DNA of 42,624 nucleotides from Akkermansiaceae bacterium. Lineage in GTDB: Bacteria > Verrucomicrobiota > Verrucomicrobiia > Verrucomicrobiales > Akkermansiaceae. This document shows positions 8,855 to 18,961 of this stretch, piece by piece. Location: assembly GCA_903827375.1 (NCBI GenBank), contig CAIKHZ010000290.1, forward strand, positions 1 through 42,624, written 5' to 3'. The position numbers were made by a program, and so were the translations under genes. The notes under the pieces were generated by a model. It saw only the letters and a program-made list of their open reading frames with translations. It was not told where the DNA came from and made no database searches. The stretch's first letter is position 1. Each line of letters begins with the position of its first letter.

Positions 8855-8889
8855 CTCCGGCAAGCTCGCGTTATCGCTGCTTGCCGGAG
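8855..8889. terminator. 11-bp perfect stem-loop after the PEP-CTERM gene
   Basis: CTCCGGCAAGC (8855-8865) and GCTTGCCGGAG (8879-8889) form an uninterrupted 11-bp stem with a 13-base loop, 18 bases after the stop codon. There is no T-tract, so it could be a weak terminator or an mRNA 3'-end stabiliser. Confidence 0.5.
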
Positions 8890-8910
8890 TCTCAGAAGTC
8901 GCTGTTCGAC

Positions 8911-8957
8911 CTCCCCGAGGAGCATACCCTGGGAACGCCGGGGCCCAGCTCGGGGAG
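8911..8957. repeat. Nested inverted repeat
   Basis: An outer stem CTCCCCGAG (8911-8919) / CTCGGGGAG (8949-8957) encloses an inner CTGGG (8929-8933) / CCCAG (8944-8948). The nested layout resembles the other palindromic elements in this window (33651-33694 and 42370-42451). Confidence 0.5.
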
Positions 8958-9153
8958 AACTCGCTTTGCAGGCCAAGTTCCTCAATTTTTCAATCCTTCA
9001 GCCCGCGCCGGGGTTTTTGTGCTCAAAACAGCGACGCTGCACTGCGGGACAGGAGCCCCGAATCATGGGCGATCATAAATGGAGCCGCGCCCACGGTCAC
9101 CGATCGAATCCTAAGCTTGCGCAGAGTCCGAAACCGGTTAATTCTGCGCCGCC

Positions 9154-11133
9154 ATGACACACGACCCGGACCAACATGCCTCGCTAGGGGCGATGTATTC
9201 GGACTACTTCCTCGATTACGCCAGCTACGTGATTTTGGAGAGAGCCGTGCCGCATCTGCTCGACGGGCTCAAACCCGTGCAGCGGCGCATCCTGCACTCG
9301 CTCGATGAGTTAGACGATGGCCGGTACAACAAGGTGGCCAACGTGGTGGGCAACACGATGAAGTACCACCCGCACGGCGACCAATCGATTGGCGACGCGA
9401 TGGTGCAGCTCGGGCAGAAGGATCTGCTCATTGACACTCAGGGAAACTGGGGCAACACGCTCACCGGCGACGGTGCGGCGGCACCGCGCTATATCGAGGC
9501 TCGGCTGACGAAGTTTGCGTTGGAGGTGCTTTTCAATCCGAAGACGACGCAGTGGGTGCCCAGCTACGATGGCCGCAACAAGGAGCCGCTGACGTTACCG
9601 GTGAAGTTTCCGCTGTTGCTGGCACAGGGCGTGGAAGGCATCGCCGTCGGGCTGGCCTGCAAGATATTGCCGCACAACTTCAACGAAATCATCACCGCCT
9701 CGATCGCGGTGCTTCGCGACGAACCATTCACCTTGCTGCCCGACTTCCCCACCGCGGGAATCATGGATGCCAGCGAGTACCGCGATGGCCTGCGCGGCGG
9801 TAAAATCCGCGTCAGGGCACGCATTTCCACCGATAAAAAAGGACTGCTGCGCATCACCGAAATTCCTTTCGGCACCACCACCGGCGCACTGATGGAGTCG
9901 ATCGTGGCCGCTGCCGACAAAGGCAAAATCAAGATTGCCAAGATCGAGGACAACACCGCTGCCCACGCCGACATCCTGGTGCATCTGCCGCCTGGCGCGG
10001 ATCCGGATACCTCACGCGATGCGCTGTACGCCTTCACCGATTGCGAGTTATCGATTTCTCCGAACGCCTGCGTGATAGCCGAGGGCAAACCGCAGTTTCT
10101 CGGAGTATCTGAGATTTTGCGGCGTTCCACCCATCAGACGCGCGACCTGCTCAAACGCGAACTCGAAATCAAACTCGGCGAACTCGATGAGAAATGGCAC
10201 TTCAGCTCGTTAGAGAAGATTTTCATCGAAAAGCGCATCTACCGCGACATTGAGGAATGCGAAACATGGGAGGCTGTGATCAAGGCCATCGACGACGGCC
10301 TCACCCCCTACAAAAAGCTCCTCAAACGCGAGGTCACCACCGAGGATATTGTCCGCCTAACGGAAATCAAGATCAAGCGCATCTCCAAGTTCGACGCCTT
10401 CAAGGCCGACGAGGAAATCCGCAACCTTGAAAAAGCGATAGAGGAAACCGCCAAAAATTTGCGCAATCTCACCCGATTTGCGATTCGCTGGTTTGAAGAA
10501 CTCGGCAAGAAGTACGGTGCCGAGCGGGAGCGCCGCACTGAGATTGCGGCGTTCGAGCGGGTTGATCGGATGCAGGTGGTTGCCGCCACCGAAACTCTCT
10601 ATCTTGATGCTAAAAATGGCTTCGCTGGTTACGGTCTCAAAAAAGAGGAACCCGTTGAGAAGTGTTCCACCATCGACGACATCATCACTTTCACTCAGGA
10701 TGGCAAAATGCGGGTCCTCAAAGTCGCCGAGAAAGTCTTCGTCGGCCAACGCCCGCTGCGCGTCGCCATCTTCCGCAAAGACGAGGACTTGATCTATTCG
10801 ATGATCTTCCGTGACGGCCGAGACGGGCCTATTCTCGCCAAACGCTTCACCGTCGGTGGGGTCACCCGCGACAAAGAATATGACCTAACCAAGGGCAAAC
10901 CCGGCACCCGGGTGCTGTACTTCGCAGTCCACAAGACCAATGAGGAAAGCTCCGCGCAAATGCTGCTCATCCACCTCAAGTCCGGCCTGCGGATGCGCAA
11001 CCTCATCCGCCCGCTGCATTTTGCCGAGTTCGGCATCAAGAGCCGCGCCAGCGGCGGCAACCTCGTCACGAAACACGGCATCGAAAAAATCGTCCGTGCC
11101 CCCAAGGACTACGATCCGGCGGCCGGGGCCTGA
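9154..11133 (+). CDS. parC: Type IIA topoisomerase subunit A (ParC-like)
   Basis: This 659-residue DNA topoisomerase IV/gyrase A-type subunit cleaves and religates DNA. The breakage-reunion domain starts at once (YSDYFLDYASYVILERAVPH, GLKPVQRRIL, YHPHGDQSIGDAMVQLGQKD). The catalytic tyrosine is in the AAAPRYIEARLTKF segment (about Y113). A coiled-coil tower region spans about residues 330-470. The C-terminal domain is short (about 200 residues) compared with GyrA, and the DGRYNKVANVVGNTMKYHP wording resembles Bacteroidota ParC, so I favour ParC over GyrA. A ParE partner would normally be adjacent but is not here. Its stop is 15 bases from the converging ROK gene. Confidence 0.85.
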   Translation: MTHDPDQHASLGAMYSDYFLDYASYVILERAVPHLLDGLKPVQRRILHSLDELDDGRYNKVANVVGNTMKYHPHGDQSIGDAMVQLGQKDLLIDTQGNWGNTLTGDGAAAPRYIEARLTKFALEVLFNPKTTQWVPSYDGRNKEPLTLPVKFPLLLAQGVEGIAVGLACKILPHNFNEIITASIAVLRDEPFTLLPDFPTAGIMDASEYRDGLRGGKIRVRARISTDKKGLLRITEIPFGTTTGALMESIVAAADKGKIKIAKIEDNTAAHADILVHLPPGADPDTSRDALYAFTDCELSISPNACVIAEGKPQFLGVSEILRRSTHQTRDLLKRELEIKLGELDEKWHFSSLEKIFIEKRIYRDIEECETWEAVIKAIDDGLTPYKKLLKREVTTEDIVRLTEIKIKRISKFDAFKADEEIRNLEKAIEETAKNLRNLTRFAIRWFEELGKKYGAERERRTEIAAFERVDRMQVVAATETLYLDAKNGFAGYGLKKEEPVEKCSTIDDIITFTQDGKMRVLKVAEKVFVGQRPLRVAIFRKDEDLIYSMIFRDGRDGPILAKRFTVGGVTRDKEYDLTKGKPGTRVLYFAVHKTNEESSAQMLLIHLKSGLRMRNLIRPLHFAEFGIKSRASGGNLVTKHGIEKIVRAPKDYDPAAGA

Positions 11134-11148
11134 TCCCTCACAGCGCCC

Positions 11149-12168
11149 TCACTGAAACAGCTCGCAGGCGGCGTAGGCCATGCCGATGGCAGCGGCGGCA
11201 TCACCGCCGCTGGCCCATTCAAAGCGAGTGGTCACTTGGTCTGGATCCAGAGGGCTGAAGCGATACACGGACCAGGCGCGGTCAGCGAAGCCCTCCTCGA
11301 TCCAAGTCATGTAGAGGTCGCGGAAGGATGTTTCGGCCAAGCCGCCGCCGATGATCACCAATCCCGGATCAAATACCCGGACCAAGTCGGCGATCAAGTA
11401 ACCCAAAATAAACCCTTGCTGCCGGAAAATGCTCACCGCCAACTCGTCGCCATCCTGCGCAAACTCCCTCAACCGAAACGCTTTCTCCTCAATCGAGGCG
11501 GCAGTTTGATTGAGCGGATGCGCCGCCCATTGCGGCTTGGCCAACTCCAACCCAAGCCTGCGGCGCAGCGCTACTAACGACACCCAGGCCTCCGAACAAC
11601 CGGTCAATCCGCACGAGCACGTCGGCAGACTGCCATCATCCTCGCGGAATGGCACAGTGACGTGGCCCACTTCCAGCGCCATCCCATTGACGCCTTCATA
11701 ACAACGACCGCCGGGCAACACCAAGCCACCGCCCAAGCCAGTGCCGGGCGCGACAAGCATCAAGCTGCTGCTGTGATCCTTGCGCAGGGCATACTCACCC
11801 ACTGCGGCGGCATTCCCATCATTTGTCATATAGACCGGCATGCCCAAGCGGGCCGACAACAGCCCGCGAATATCGGTGCCCACCCAGTCATCGCCTAAAT
11901 TTGCCCGGCCCCAGATGACTCCGTTGCTGTTGGGTGCCGGCACGTCCAAGCCAATCCCGGCGATGGCTTCGCGCTCGACACAGGCACCAGCCGCCAGTTG
12001 CTCAAGGGCCAACTCCAATTGGCCAAACGTCGCCGCGTAGCCATCCTTCACCAAGCTCCGCACTTCCACCAACGTCCCGGCCTGTTGGCCCTGCGAATCA
12101 ACCAAAATAGCTTTGACCGTTGTTCCTCCGATGTCGAGTCCGGCAAAATAGGATATCTTGGATTTCAT
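11149..12168 (-). CDS. ROK-family sugar kinase (glucokinase-like)
   Basis: This 339-residue ROK protein starts at MKSKISYFAGLDIGGTTVKA, with the ATP phosphate-binding DIGGTT loop near residue 12. An upstream in-frame TTG would only add unconserved sequence. The zinc-binding ROK signature is present as CSCGLTGCSEAW, and the sugar/ATP sites appear as TNDGNAAAVGEYALR and APGTGLGGGLVLPGG. There is no N-terminal helix-turn-helix, so it is an enzyme rather than a ROK repressor. The usual substrates are glucose or another hexose; the exact one cannot be told. It lies downstream of the GH127 gene on the same strand (163-base gap), consistent with using released sugars. Confidence 0.85.
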   Translation of the reverse strand: MKSKISYFAGLDIGGTTVKAILVDSQGQQAGTLVEVRSLVKDGYAATFGQLELALEQLAAGACVEREAIAGIGLDVPAPNSNGVIWGRANLGDDWVGTDIRGLLSARLGMPVYMTNDGNAAAVGEYALRKDHSSSLMLVAPGTGLGGGLVLPGGRCYEGVNGMALEVGHVTVPFREDDGSLPTCSCGLTGCSEAWVSLVALRRRLGLELAKPQWAAHPLNQTAASIEEKAFRLREFAQDGDELAVSIFRQQGFILGYLIADLVRVFDPGLVIIGGGLAETSFRDLYMTWIEEGFADRAWSVYRFSPLDPDQVTTRFEWASGGDAAAAIGMAYAACELFQ

Positions 12169-12331
12169 GGCAGTCGTTTTTTTAGGGGGATGGTGGTTGG
12201 GCTGGAACGATCCTCGGGGGCAATATCTCCGAAGGCCGAGAAGCCTCTCCAGCCCGGCCCACTTTGTCAAGACCCCGGATCATTTGTCCGTCCTTCTGCC
12301 AGGGTTTGCCTCCGGGCCACAGGGCTTTGGC

Positions 12332-14794
12332 TCAGTCGAGCCGCCAGCGGAAAAGGCCACCGCAACGAGTCGGCTGGAACTGGATTTCCATTTTGATGGC
12401 GGTTGTGGTGACCGGATCAAAGGTGGCGTCGTTATACTTATCCATCTCGCAAGCCAGGCCCTTGGGATTGGGGACGGGCTTCCATGAGTCGCCGTCCTTG
12501 TAAAACAGGGCGATGGATTGGGGAACACGCACGCCGCCGTTAGGATACTGCTCGTCCATCCAATAGGTGCGGCTTTTCGACAGGCTGCGGGGTTTGTCGA
12601 AGGGCATGATGATCCACTGTTTGGAGCCACCGAGGCTCGAGCCGTACATCAAAAAGCACTTGCCGTCGCCCCGCGAACTCCTCGGGTCGCTCGCATCCGT
12701 GATCGTCTTCAAAATCCCCACATCCTCAGACCACGATGACACCGGCTCCTGATACTTCGGCCACGGCTTGGCATCCGCACCCTCGCCAATGACCGGCAGC
12801 GCGGTCAGACGCAGGCGGCAGGCACCCATCGGCAGCATCGTCACCGTCTCGGTCTTGGTGTCCACTTTGACGGGGGATGACTGAAGCCGGTCCACAGTGC
12901 CCCAGTAGTTTTCGCCCCATGTCGGAATCCGGCGGGCGTTGGCCTTCAACTCGAGCGGCGCAGACTCCAAGGCAAACGGTTGCTCGTCGGCCGGCCAAAC
13001 TTTTTTCACCAATGTGAAGGATTTGGCGGGTTGCGCCGCATCCACCACCAGCCCGTAATTCCATGGCGACGTCGGCTTAATCTCCCAAGCCGGCCATGCT
13101 GCCTTCGGGTCCATATTGCCGTGGCGCACGTAGTTTTCACCAATCTTGATAGAATATGTTAGCGGTCCGCGGTTGACCGACACGCTGTCCTTGTTCTTGG
13201 CCCAGCGAGTGAGCTTCACGGGCATCGGCAACTCCAGAACGAGCTTGTCGGCGTCCTTCCATGTGCGCTTGATGCACACCAGTTGCCCACCCTTGGCCGT
13301 CACTGTGGCTGCGGCTCCGTTGATCTTGATAGACGGGGCGTCGCACCAGGCCGGGATGCGCAGATAGAACGGGAAGGCGACGTTCTTGGCCAGCTTGAGG
13401 TTGAACTGGATGGCTTCCTCAAACGGATACTTGGTGGCTTCCTCGATGGTTACCTTGCTGCCGTCGCCCACCTGGGCGCTGAGCGTGCAGGGTGCGTACA
13501 TCACGGCGGCTAGGCCGCTATCTGGGGTGGCTTCAAACAGGCTTTCGACGAAATGCGGCCAGCCGACGCCGACGTTGTGCTGGCAGCAGCGGTGGTTGTG
13601 CGGGTCCATCACCTGCATCTCGCCGTCATTGCATAACGAGGGGGCCTTGCTGCGTGCGTCGGAGTTGGACTGGTTAGGGCTGGTCAGGTATCGCAGCGCC
13701 TTGCCGTCGGCGGTCATGGTGGCCGGGAACGTGTTGAAGGCGATGTTTTCGCAGCGGTCCATCCATTTGAGGTCGCCGGTGATGCGGAAGAGGATTTGTT
13801 CGGAAAACATCATCTCCACCGCACCGCAGGTTTCTATCGCCTGCTTCGGGTCGCCATAGCCCGGCCGGGCAAACTCGTCGCCACCGAACATGCCGCCGGG
13901 CACCTGGCCGTACTGGTCATAGAGCGCCGTCCAATTGGAATCGGCGATTTCCAGGTATTTCGGGTCCTTGTTTTGCTGATAGAAAACAGCTGGTTTGCGG
14001 AACCCCTGGCAGGTTTGCACATTGTGGCCGCCACCGATTCGGTCCATCCACTTTTGGCCGGTGCGCATGAGTTTTTCACCGAGCTCTAAAAGCTTGGGAT
14101 CGCCGGTGCGGTTGTACAGCCAGTACACCATGTCCATGTTATCACTGTTGCGCGATACCCCCCAGCCACCCTGGAAAAACTTCTTGTCGTCCAACGTCAG
14201 TTCGTAATGGCAGAACTTCGTTAGTAAATCGAGCACCCGCTTGTCGCCACTATAATCATAGTAGAAACGATAGGCATACATCATGTTCAAATGCGGCATC
14301 AAGTCCGGCTCCTGCCCATTCAGCCCGGATAGTGCCTCCGTGCCGAAGTAGCCATTGGGCCTCTGGCCGGCCAGCGACGGCTCGAGCCAGGCCTTGGCCT
14401 CGGCTACCAGCTTGGGATCATCGAGCAAAAATGCCGCAGCCGCATAGCCGCGCAGCCAATACGGCACTTCCTCCCAGAAATTGTCTCCTTTGCCGGCCGG
14501 ATCCAGCCATGCGTTGTTCTTCTTGGTGAGGAACGGACTGATTTCTCCGAGGTGGCCGTGGAAACCGTTAGCTTGTAGCTGCAATTGTTTGAGCAACCAG
14601 CCCTGGGGTTTGACCGTGCAGAGGGGTAGCCGGATGTAGGGGCTGGCCAGCAGCGGTGCCTTGTTGCCAGGATAATACGGGTTGGTCGCGGCAACGTCGG
14701 GCCGCTCAACGACAGCCACGCTATCGGCGGTGGCAATTCGGGCACCCAGAGTCAGGGCAATGGCGGATAGAACAAGGAGGTGTTTGGGGGACAT
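12332..14794 (-). CDS. GH127-family (DUF1680) glycoside hydrolase, exported
   Basis: The protein is 820 residues with a signal peptide (MSPKHLLVLSAIALTLGARIATA). The (alpha/alpha) barrel typical of beta-L-arabinofuranosidases covers about residues 45-430, followed by beta-sandwich domains (PFYLRIPAWCDAPSIKING, SVNRGPLTYSIKIG). In characterised GH127 enzymes a zinc ion is held by Glu-x-Cys and a Cys-Cys pair, the first of which is the nucleophile. Here ETCG is at about 321-324 and HRCCQHN puts the pair near 403-404. The GGDE glutamate 14 residues before ETC is a candidate acid/base. Arabinofuranosidase activity on plant or glycoprotein arabinan is likely but not proven. It is followed by a ROK kinase on the same strand. 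Confidence 0.88.
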   Translation of the reverse strand: MSPKHLLVLSAIALTLGARIATADSVAVVERPDVAATNPYYPGNKAPLLASPYIRLPLCTVKPQGWLLKQLQLQANGFHGHLGEISPFLTKKNNAWLDPAGKGDNFWEEVPYWLRGYAAAAFLLDDPKLVAEAKAWLEPSLAGQRPNGYFGTEALSGLNGQEPDLMPHLNMMYAYRFYYDYSGDKRVLDLLTKFCHYELTLDDKKFFQGGWGVSRNSDNMDMVYWLYNRTGDPKLLELGEKLMRTGQKWMDRIGGGHNVQTCQGFRKPAVFYQQNKDPKYLEIADSNWTALYDQYGQVPGGMFGGDEFARPGYGDPKQAIETCGAVEMMFSEQILFRITGDLKWMDRCENIAFNTFPATMTADGKALRYLTSPNQSNSDARSKAPSLCNDGEMQVMDPHNHRCCQHNVGVGWPHFVESLFEATPDSGLAAVMYAPCTLSAQVGDGSKVTIEEATKYPFEEAIQFNLKLAKNVAFPFYLRIPAWCDAPSIKINGAAATVTAKGGQLVCIKRTWKDADKLVLELPMPVKLTRWAKNKDSVSVNRGPLTYSIKIGENYVRHGNMDPKAAWPAWEIKPTSPWNYGLVVDAAQPAKSFTLVKKVWPADEQPFALESAPLELKANARRIPTWGENYWGTVDRLQSSPVKVDTKTETVTMLPMGACRLRLTALPVIGEGADAKPWPKYQEPVSSWSEDVGILKTITDASDPRSSRGDGKCFLMYGSSLGGSKQWIIMPFDKPRSLSKSRTYWMDEQYPNGGVRVPQSIALFYKDGDSWKPVPNPKGLACEMDKYNDATFDPVTTTAIKMEIQFQPTRCGGLFRWRLD

Positions 14795-14981
14795 GGCGGT
14801 GAGAGATGTTCACGCCGGACAGCATGCCTGCCCGGCCAACCCGCCCATGAGACTAAATCCCGGGAGTTGGGACAACAGTCATTTTGCGAAACCGCTGTCC
14901 AATTTGCGAAATGCGCGATCGTATTCGGTCAGTGAGATCATCCGGGCATGGCAGAAATGCACCAGCACCGCGCAGCAGGTC

Positions 14982-15005
14982 CTCTTCAGCTCTTCAGCTC
15001 TTCCG
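14982..15005. repeat. 8-nt tandem repeat, three copies
   Basis: CTCTTCAG occurs at 14982-14989 and 14990-14997, followed by the variant CTCTTCCG at 14998-15005. It sits in the 240-base gap between the speA stop (15035) and the GH127 start (14794), both genes on the minus strand. Confidence 0.6.
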
Positions 15006-15034
15006 GCATCCCCTAACGTCTGTTAGCTTGAGAC

Positions 15035-16996
15035 TCAGCTCTCAAAGTAGGTATAACCGGCCAATCCGGCGCGATACATGTCGAGGATCTCACGGCGCTC
15101 CTTCGGAGTGATCAGCCCGTCGGCCACCGCTTGCTCCGCAAACGAACGGAAACGAGTGACCAACTCCTTCGGGTCGAATTCCACATAAGAAAGCACGTCG
15201 GCCACCGTGTCACCCTCGACCTCATGGGTGTACACCGGCTTGCCTTTTTCCAGATGCACGCCCACCACGTTGGTGTCACCTAGCAAATTGTGCAGGTCGC
15301 CCAGAGTTTCCTGATAGGCCCCGACCAGGAATACCGCCACATAATACGGCTCATCCGGCTTGAGCCCGTGCAGAGGCAACACCTTCGCCACGTCCTCCTT
15401 GTCAATGAAATGATCGATCTTGCCGTCGCAATCGCAGGTGATATCTGCCAGCACGGCTCGGTTTTTCGGTTTCTCATCCAAGCGGTGAATCGGCATTACC
15501 GGGAAGATCTGGTCAATCGCCCATGAGTCCGGCAACGACTGGAACAAACTGAAGTTGCCGTAATAGAAATCCACCAGCGTCGAGGACAGTTCGCGCAAAT
15601 CCTCCGGAATATCCTCCAACTCGGCGATCAGTTTGGAAATGCGCGTGATGATGTGCCAAAACCACGCTTCCGCCAACCCCCGCTCCCGCAACGTCGCACT
15701 GCCGTAGAAAAACTGGGCACGCATTTGATCGCGATAATAGGCGGCATCGTTGAAGCACTCCTGCAGGTTTTTTTTGCTAACCACCTTGTTGACGTCAATG
15801 AGATTGAGCAAACTTTGCGGCGCTTGCTCCGGCACCAATGGCGCTTTGTCACTGCTTTGCGCACTGGTCACATCCAATATATTGAACACCAACACCGAGT
15901 AATACGCCACCACCGCACGCCCACTCTCCGATACCAACGTCGGATGCGCCACCCCGGCCTTGTCACACACCTGCGTCACCACTTCCACAATGTCCATGCA
16001 ATACTCAGGAATCGAGTAGTTGCACGAGGAATGGAAATTTGTGTGAGACCCATCATAATCCACAGCCATGCCACCGCCAATATCCAGCACACCCATCGGT
16101 GCCCCCTCCTTGACCAAATCACAATACATGCGCACCGCCTCTGTGGCGCCCTCGCGGATCGCTGCGATGTTAGGAATCTGCGACCCCTGATGATAGTGCA
16201 GCATCTTCAAACAGTCTAACCTGCCTGCATCCTTGAGCCGGTCCACCACGTCGATCACTTGTGACGCGTTGAGCCCGAACACGGATTTATCACCCGCGCT
16301 GTCCTGCCAGTGGCCCGAGCCACGGGTTGAAAGCCGCACTCGGATGCCCAGGTTGGGTTCCACTCCAATTTGCCGCGAGCGCTCCAAGATCAACTCCAAC
16401 TCAGTCGGCATCTCCAACACCAACATCACCTTTAGCCCCATCTTCTTGGCGTGCAGCGCCAAATCAATGAACTCCTCATCCTTGTAGCCATTGCAAATGA
16501 TGTAGGCTTCCGGATCGTGCATGTGTGCCAGCGCCGCGATCAGCTCCGGCTTCGATCCCGCCTCCAACCCGTAATGGTACTTCTTCCCAAACTCTGAAAT
16601 TTCTTCGATGACCTGCCGCTGCTGGTTCACCTTGATCGGGTAAACCCCCCGGTATTCGCCCGTGTACCCGTGCTCCCTGATCGCCTTGCGAAACGACAGG
16701 TTGATTTCCGTAATGCGCGAATGCAACAAATCCCGGAACCTCAAAAGGACCGGCAAATGCGTGCCACGATCCCGCAACCCCTCGATCACCTCAAACAGCG
16801 CCACTTCGGCCCCGTCATCGTCATCGGCCAGACGCACGGTGACGTGCCCCTTCTTGTTGACTCCGAAAAATCCATGGCCCCATTGTTCGACGCCGTAGAG
16901 TTCGGCGGATTGCTCGGGCGTCCATGCCTTGGTGACCTTTCCCTTGGTGACCTTGCGCTTGACGGGTTTTCTTGGAGTGATGGATGGCGGAACCAT
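15035..16996 (-). CDS. speA: Biosynthetic arginine decarboxylase
   Basis: From the ATG at 16994-16996 the protein is about 653 residues, the normal size for SpeA. It decarboxylates L-arginine to agmatine with PLP (alanine-racemase fold) and feeds polyamine synthesis. The PLP lysine lies in GVYPIKVNQQRQVIEEI. The glycine loop is GVLDIGGGMAVDYDGS, preceded by KMLHYHQGSQIPN, and the catalytic-cysteine half is ITCDCDGKIDHFID. A basic Lys-rich N-terminal tail (PRKPVKRKVTKGKVTKAW) precedes the domain. An in-frame ATG 20 codons upstream (17056) is possible; a GGAGG-like run near 17029 lies too far from the chosen ATG to serve it. The gene follows glnB by 199 bases on the same strand. No speB or aguA is present. 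Confidence 0.92.
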   Translation of the reverse strand: MVPPSITPRKPVKRKVTKGKVTKAWTPEQSAELYGVEQWGHGFFGVNKKGHVTVRLADDDDGAEVALFEVIEGLRDRGTHLPVLLRFRDLLHSRITEINLSFRKAIREHGYTGEYRGVYPIKVNQQRQVIEEISEFGKKYHYGLEAGSKPELIAALAHMHDPEAYIICNGYKDEEFIDLALHAKKMGLKVMLVLEMPTELELILERSRQIGVEPNLGIRVRLSTRGSGHWQDSAGDKSVFGLNASQVIDVVDRLKDAGRLDCLKMLHYHQGSQIPNIAAIREGATEAVRMYCDLVKEGAPMGVLDIGGGMAVDYDGSHTNFHSSCNYSIPEYCMDIVEVVTQVCDKAGVAHPTLVSESGRAVVAYYSVLVFNILDVTSAQSSDKAPLVPEQAPQSLLNLIDVNKVVSKKNLQECFNDAAYYRDQMRAQFFYGSATLRERGLAEAWFWHIITRISKLIAELEDIPEDLRELSSTLVDFYYGNFSLFQSLPDSWAIDQIFPVMPIHRLDEKPKNRAVLADITCDCDGKIDHFIDKEDVAKVLPLHGLKPDEPYYVAVFLVGAYQETLGDLHNLLGDTNVVGVHLEKGKPVYTHEVEGDTVADVLSYVEFDPKELVTRFRSFAEQAVADGLITPKERREILDMYRAGLAGYTYFES

Positions 16997-17195
16997 GATG
17001 CGGTGTTTCGAGATGTTATCCCGCCCTCCGGACGGGGCGGCAGTATGCCCCCTCATCCCAAGGGTTCAATCTCGAACATCCGCAAAATCCAATTTTACGA
17101 CGGGCGTTGTCTCCGGCTCCTCTCACAGCCAAGACCGCTACGTTCCTTGATGGACCGTCTCGGCCCAACGCGCATGCCGGGCCGGGTTGCCATCC

Positions 17196-17711
<516 letters not shown>

Positions 17712-17790
17712 TCAGTATTGAGATTGCACGCAACTTTGCTTGATCTTCCGGCTTGCCTGCCGACACAAAATAGCGTTTGTTCCCCGTCCC

Positions 17791-18928
17791 ATGTCCTTAC
17801 TTCCTACCGCCGACCTCCTGGCGCTCGACATCAGCGGCTTGAAACGCCGCCTGTCGATGCTCAGGAGGTATCTTTGACGTCCCGACCCTTGAAAACGAAA
17901 TCAACACGCTTGAGGAGGCCATGGGCTCGCCGGCATTCTGGAACGACTCAGACCACGCCAAATCCGTCAGTTCAAAGGCCAGCGGCTTAAAGAAGAAGCT
18001 TGAAAGTTTTCTCAAGCTAGAGGCGAGGGTGGCAGATATCGACGAAGGAGTGGCCCTGGCCAAGGAATTTGACGATGCCGAGCTGGCGCGCGAGGCGATC
18101 CACAATGCCAAGACACTCGAGGATGACATTCGCTCATATGAATTGCTCACCCTGCTTGACCAACCCGGCGACAATTCGTCGTGCTTTCTAGTCATCCAGG
18201 CGGGAGCTGGCGGCACCGAGGCTTGCGACTGGGCGCAAATGCTCCACCGCATGTACTGCCGCTGGGCCGAGCGCCGGGGCTTCACTGTGGAGACGCTTGA
18301 TTGGCAAGACGGCGATGAGGCGGGCCTGCGTTCCTGCACGCTGCGCATTGCCGGCGAATATGCCTACGGCTTTCTGAAGTGCGAGCGCGGGGTCCATCGC
18401 TTGGTGCGCATCTCCCCGTTCGATGCCGCTGCCAAACGCCATACCTCGTTCGCGTCGATCGATGCCAACCCGGAAATTTCCAAGGAGATCAAGATTGAAA
18501 TCAACCTGACGGACATTGAGATCACCACCACGCGTTCGGGTGGCAAGGGGGGGCAAAACGTCAATAAGGTGGAAACCGCAGTCCTGCTACGCCACCTTCC
18601 CACCGGAATTCTGATTCGCTCCACCGCCGCCCGCTCACAGGGTGCCAACCGCGAACTCGCTTTCGAGATCCTCAAGTCCAAGCTCTACACCATCGAGGAA
18701 GACAAACAACGCGCAGAATCAGACCGCGCCTACAGCGAAAAGGGCGACGTCTCGTGGGGCAACCAAATCCGCTCCTACGTCTTCCAACCCTATCAAAAGG
18801 TCCTCGACCTCCGCACCGGTGAGGAAAGCGGCAACATTCAGGACGTGATGGACGGCGACCTGGACGCCTTCATCGAAGCCAAACTCCGCGGCAAGGTCCG
18901 CGTCAAAGGCGCCAAGGATGAAGAGTAA
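17791..18928 (+). CDS. prfB: Peptide chain release factor 2, with programmed +1 frameshift
   Basis: Release factor 2 recognises UAA and UGA. Frame one runs from ATG 17791 through 28 codons to an in-frame TGA at 17875-17877. Skipping T17875 (join 17791..17874 and 17876..18928) gives a 378-residue RF2. The shift site is the classic one: AGGAGG (17863-17868), three bases, CTT (17872-17874), then TGA followed by C. This matches the E. coli autoregulatory site, where low RF2 favours frameshifting. Downstream the protein has the SPF stop-codon-recognition tripeptide ([15 protein letters not shown]) and the GGQ peptidyl-hydrolysis motif ([15 protein letters not shown]). Starting at the internal ATG 17921 would drop the N-terminal helices. 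proB starts 33 bases after the stop. Confidence 0.95.
17863..17878 (+). promoter_or_regulatory. prfB programmed frameshift site
   Basis: An internal Shine-Dalgarno AGGAGG is followed at three bases by the slippery codon CTT, the stop TGA and a C. RF2-limited pausing at the poorly terminating TGA-C promotes a +1 slip to GAC, giving RF2 feedback control. Confidence 0.95.
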
Positions 18929-18961
18929 ATGGTTTGTTATCCAGCCTCACCCATACCTCCC

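Larger units (their letters stand above)
8838..9153. other. Intergenic region with two inverted repeats upstream of parC
   Basis: No coding sequence is supported in these 316 bases. The left half holds the inverted repeats listed separately. The right half leads to the parC start, which has no Shine-Dalgarno (gccgccATG). No clear promoter was seen. Confidence 0.4.

Noticed and set aside
15653-16219. 188-residue plus-strand frame
   Set aside because: Antisense to speA, which is fully supported; His/Arg-rich shadow composition.
17921-18928. prfB starting at the internal ATG
   Set aside because: It would omit the conserved N-terminal helices and ignore the perfect frameshift site just upstream.
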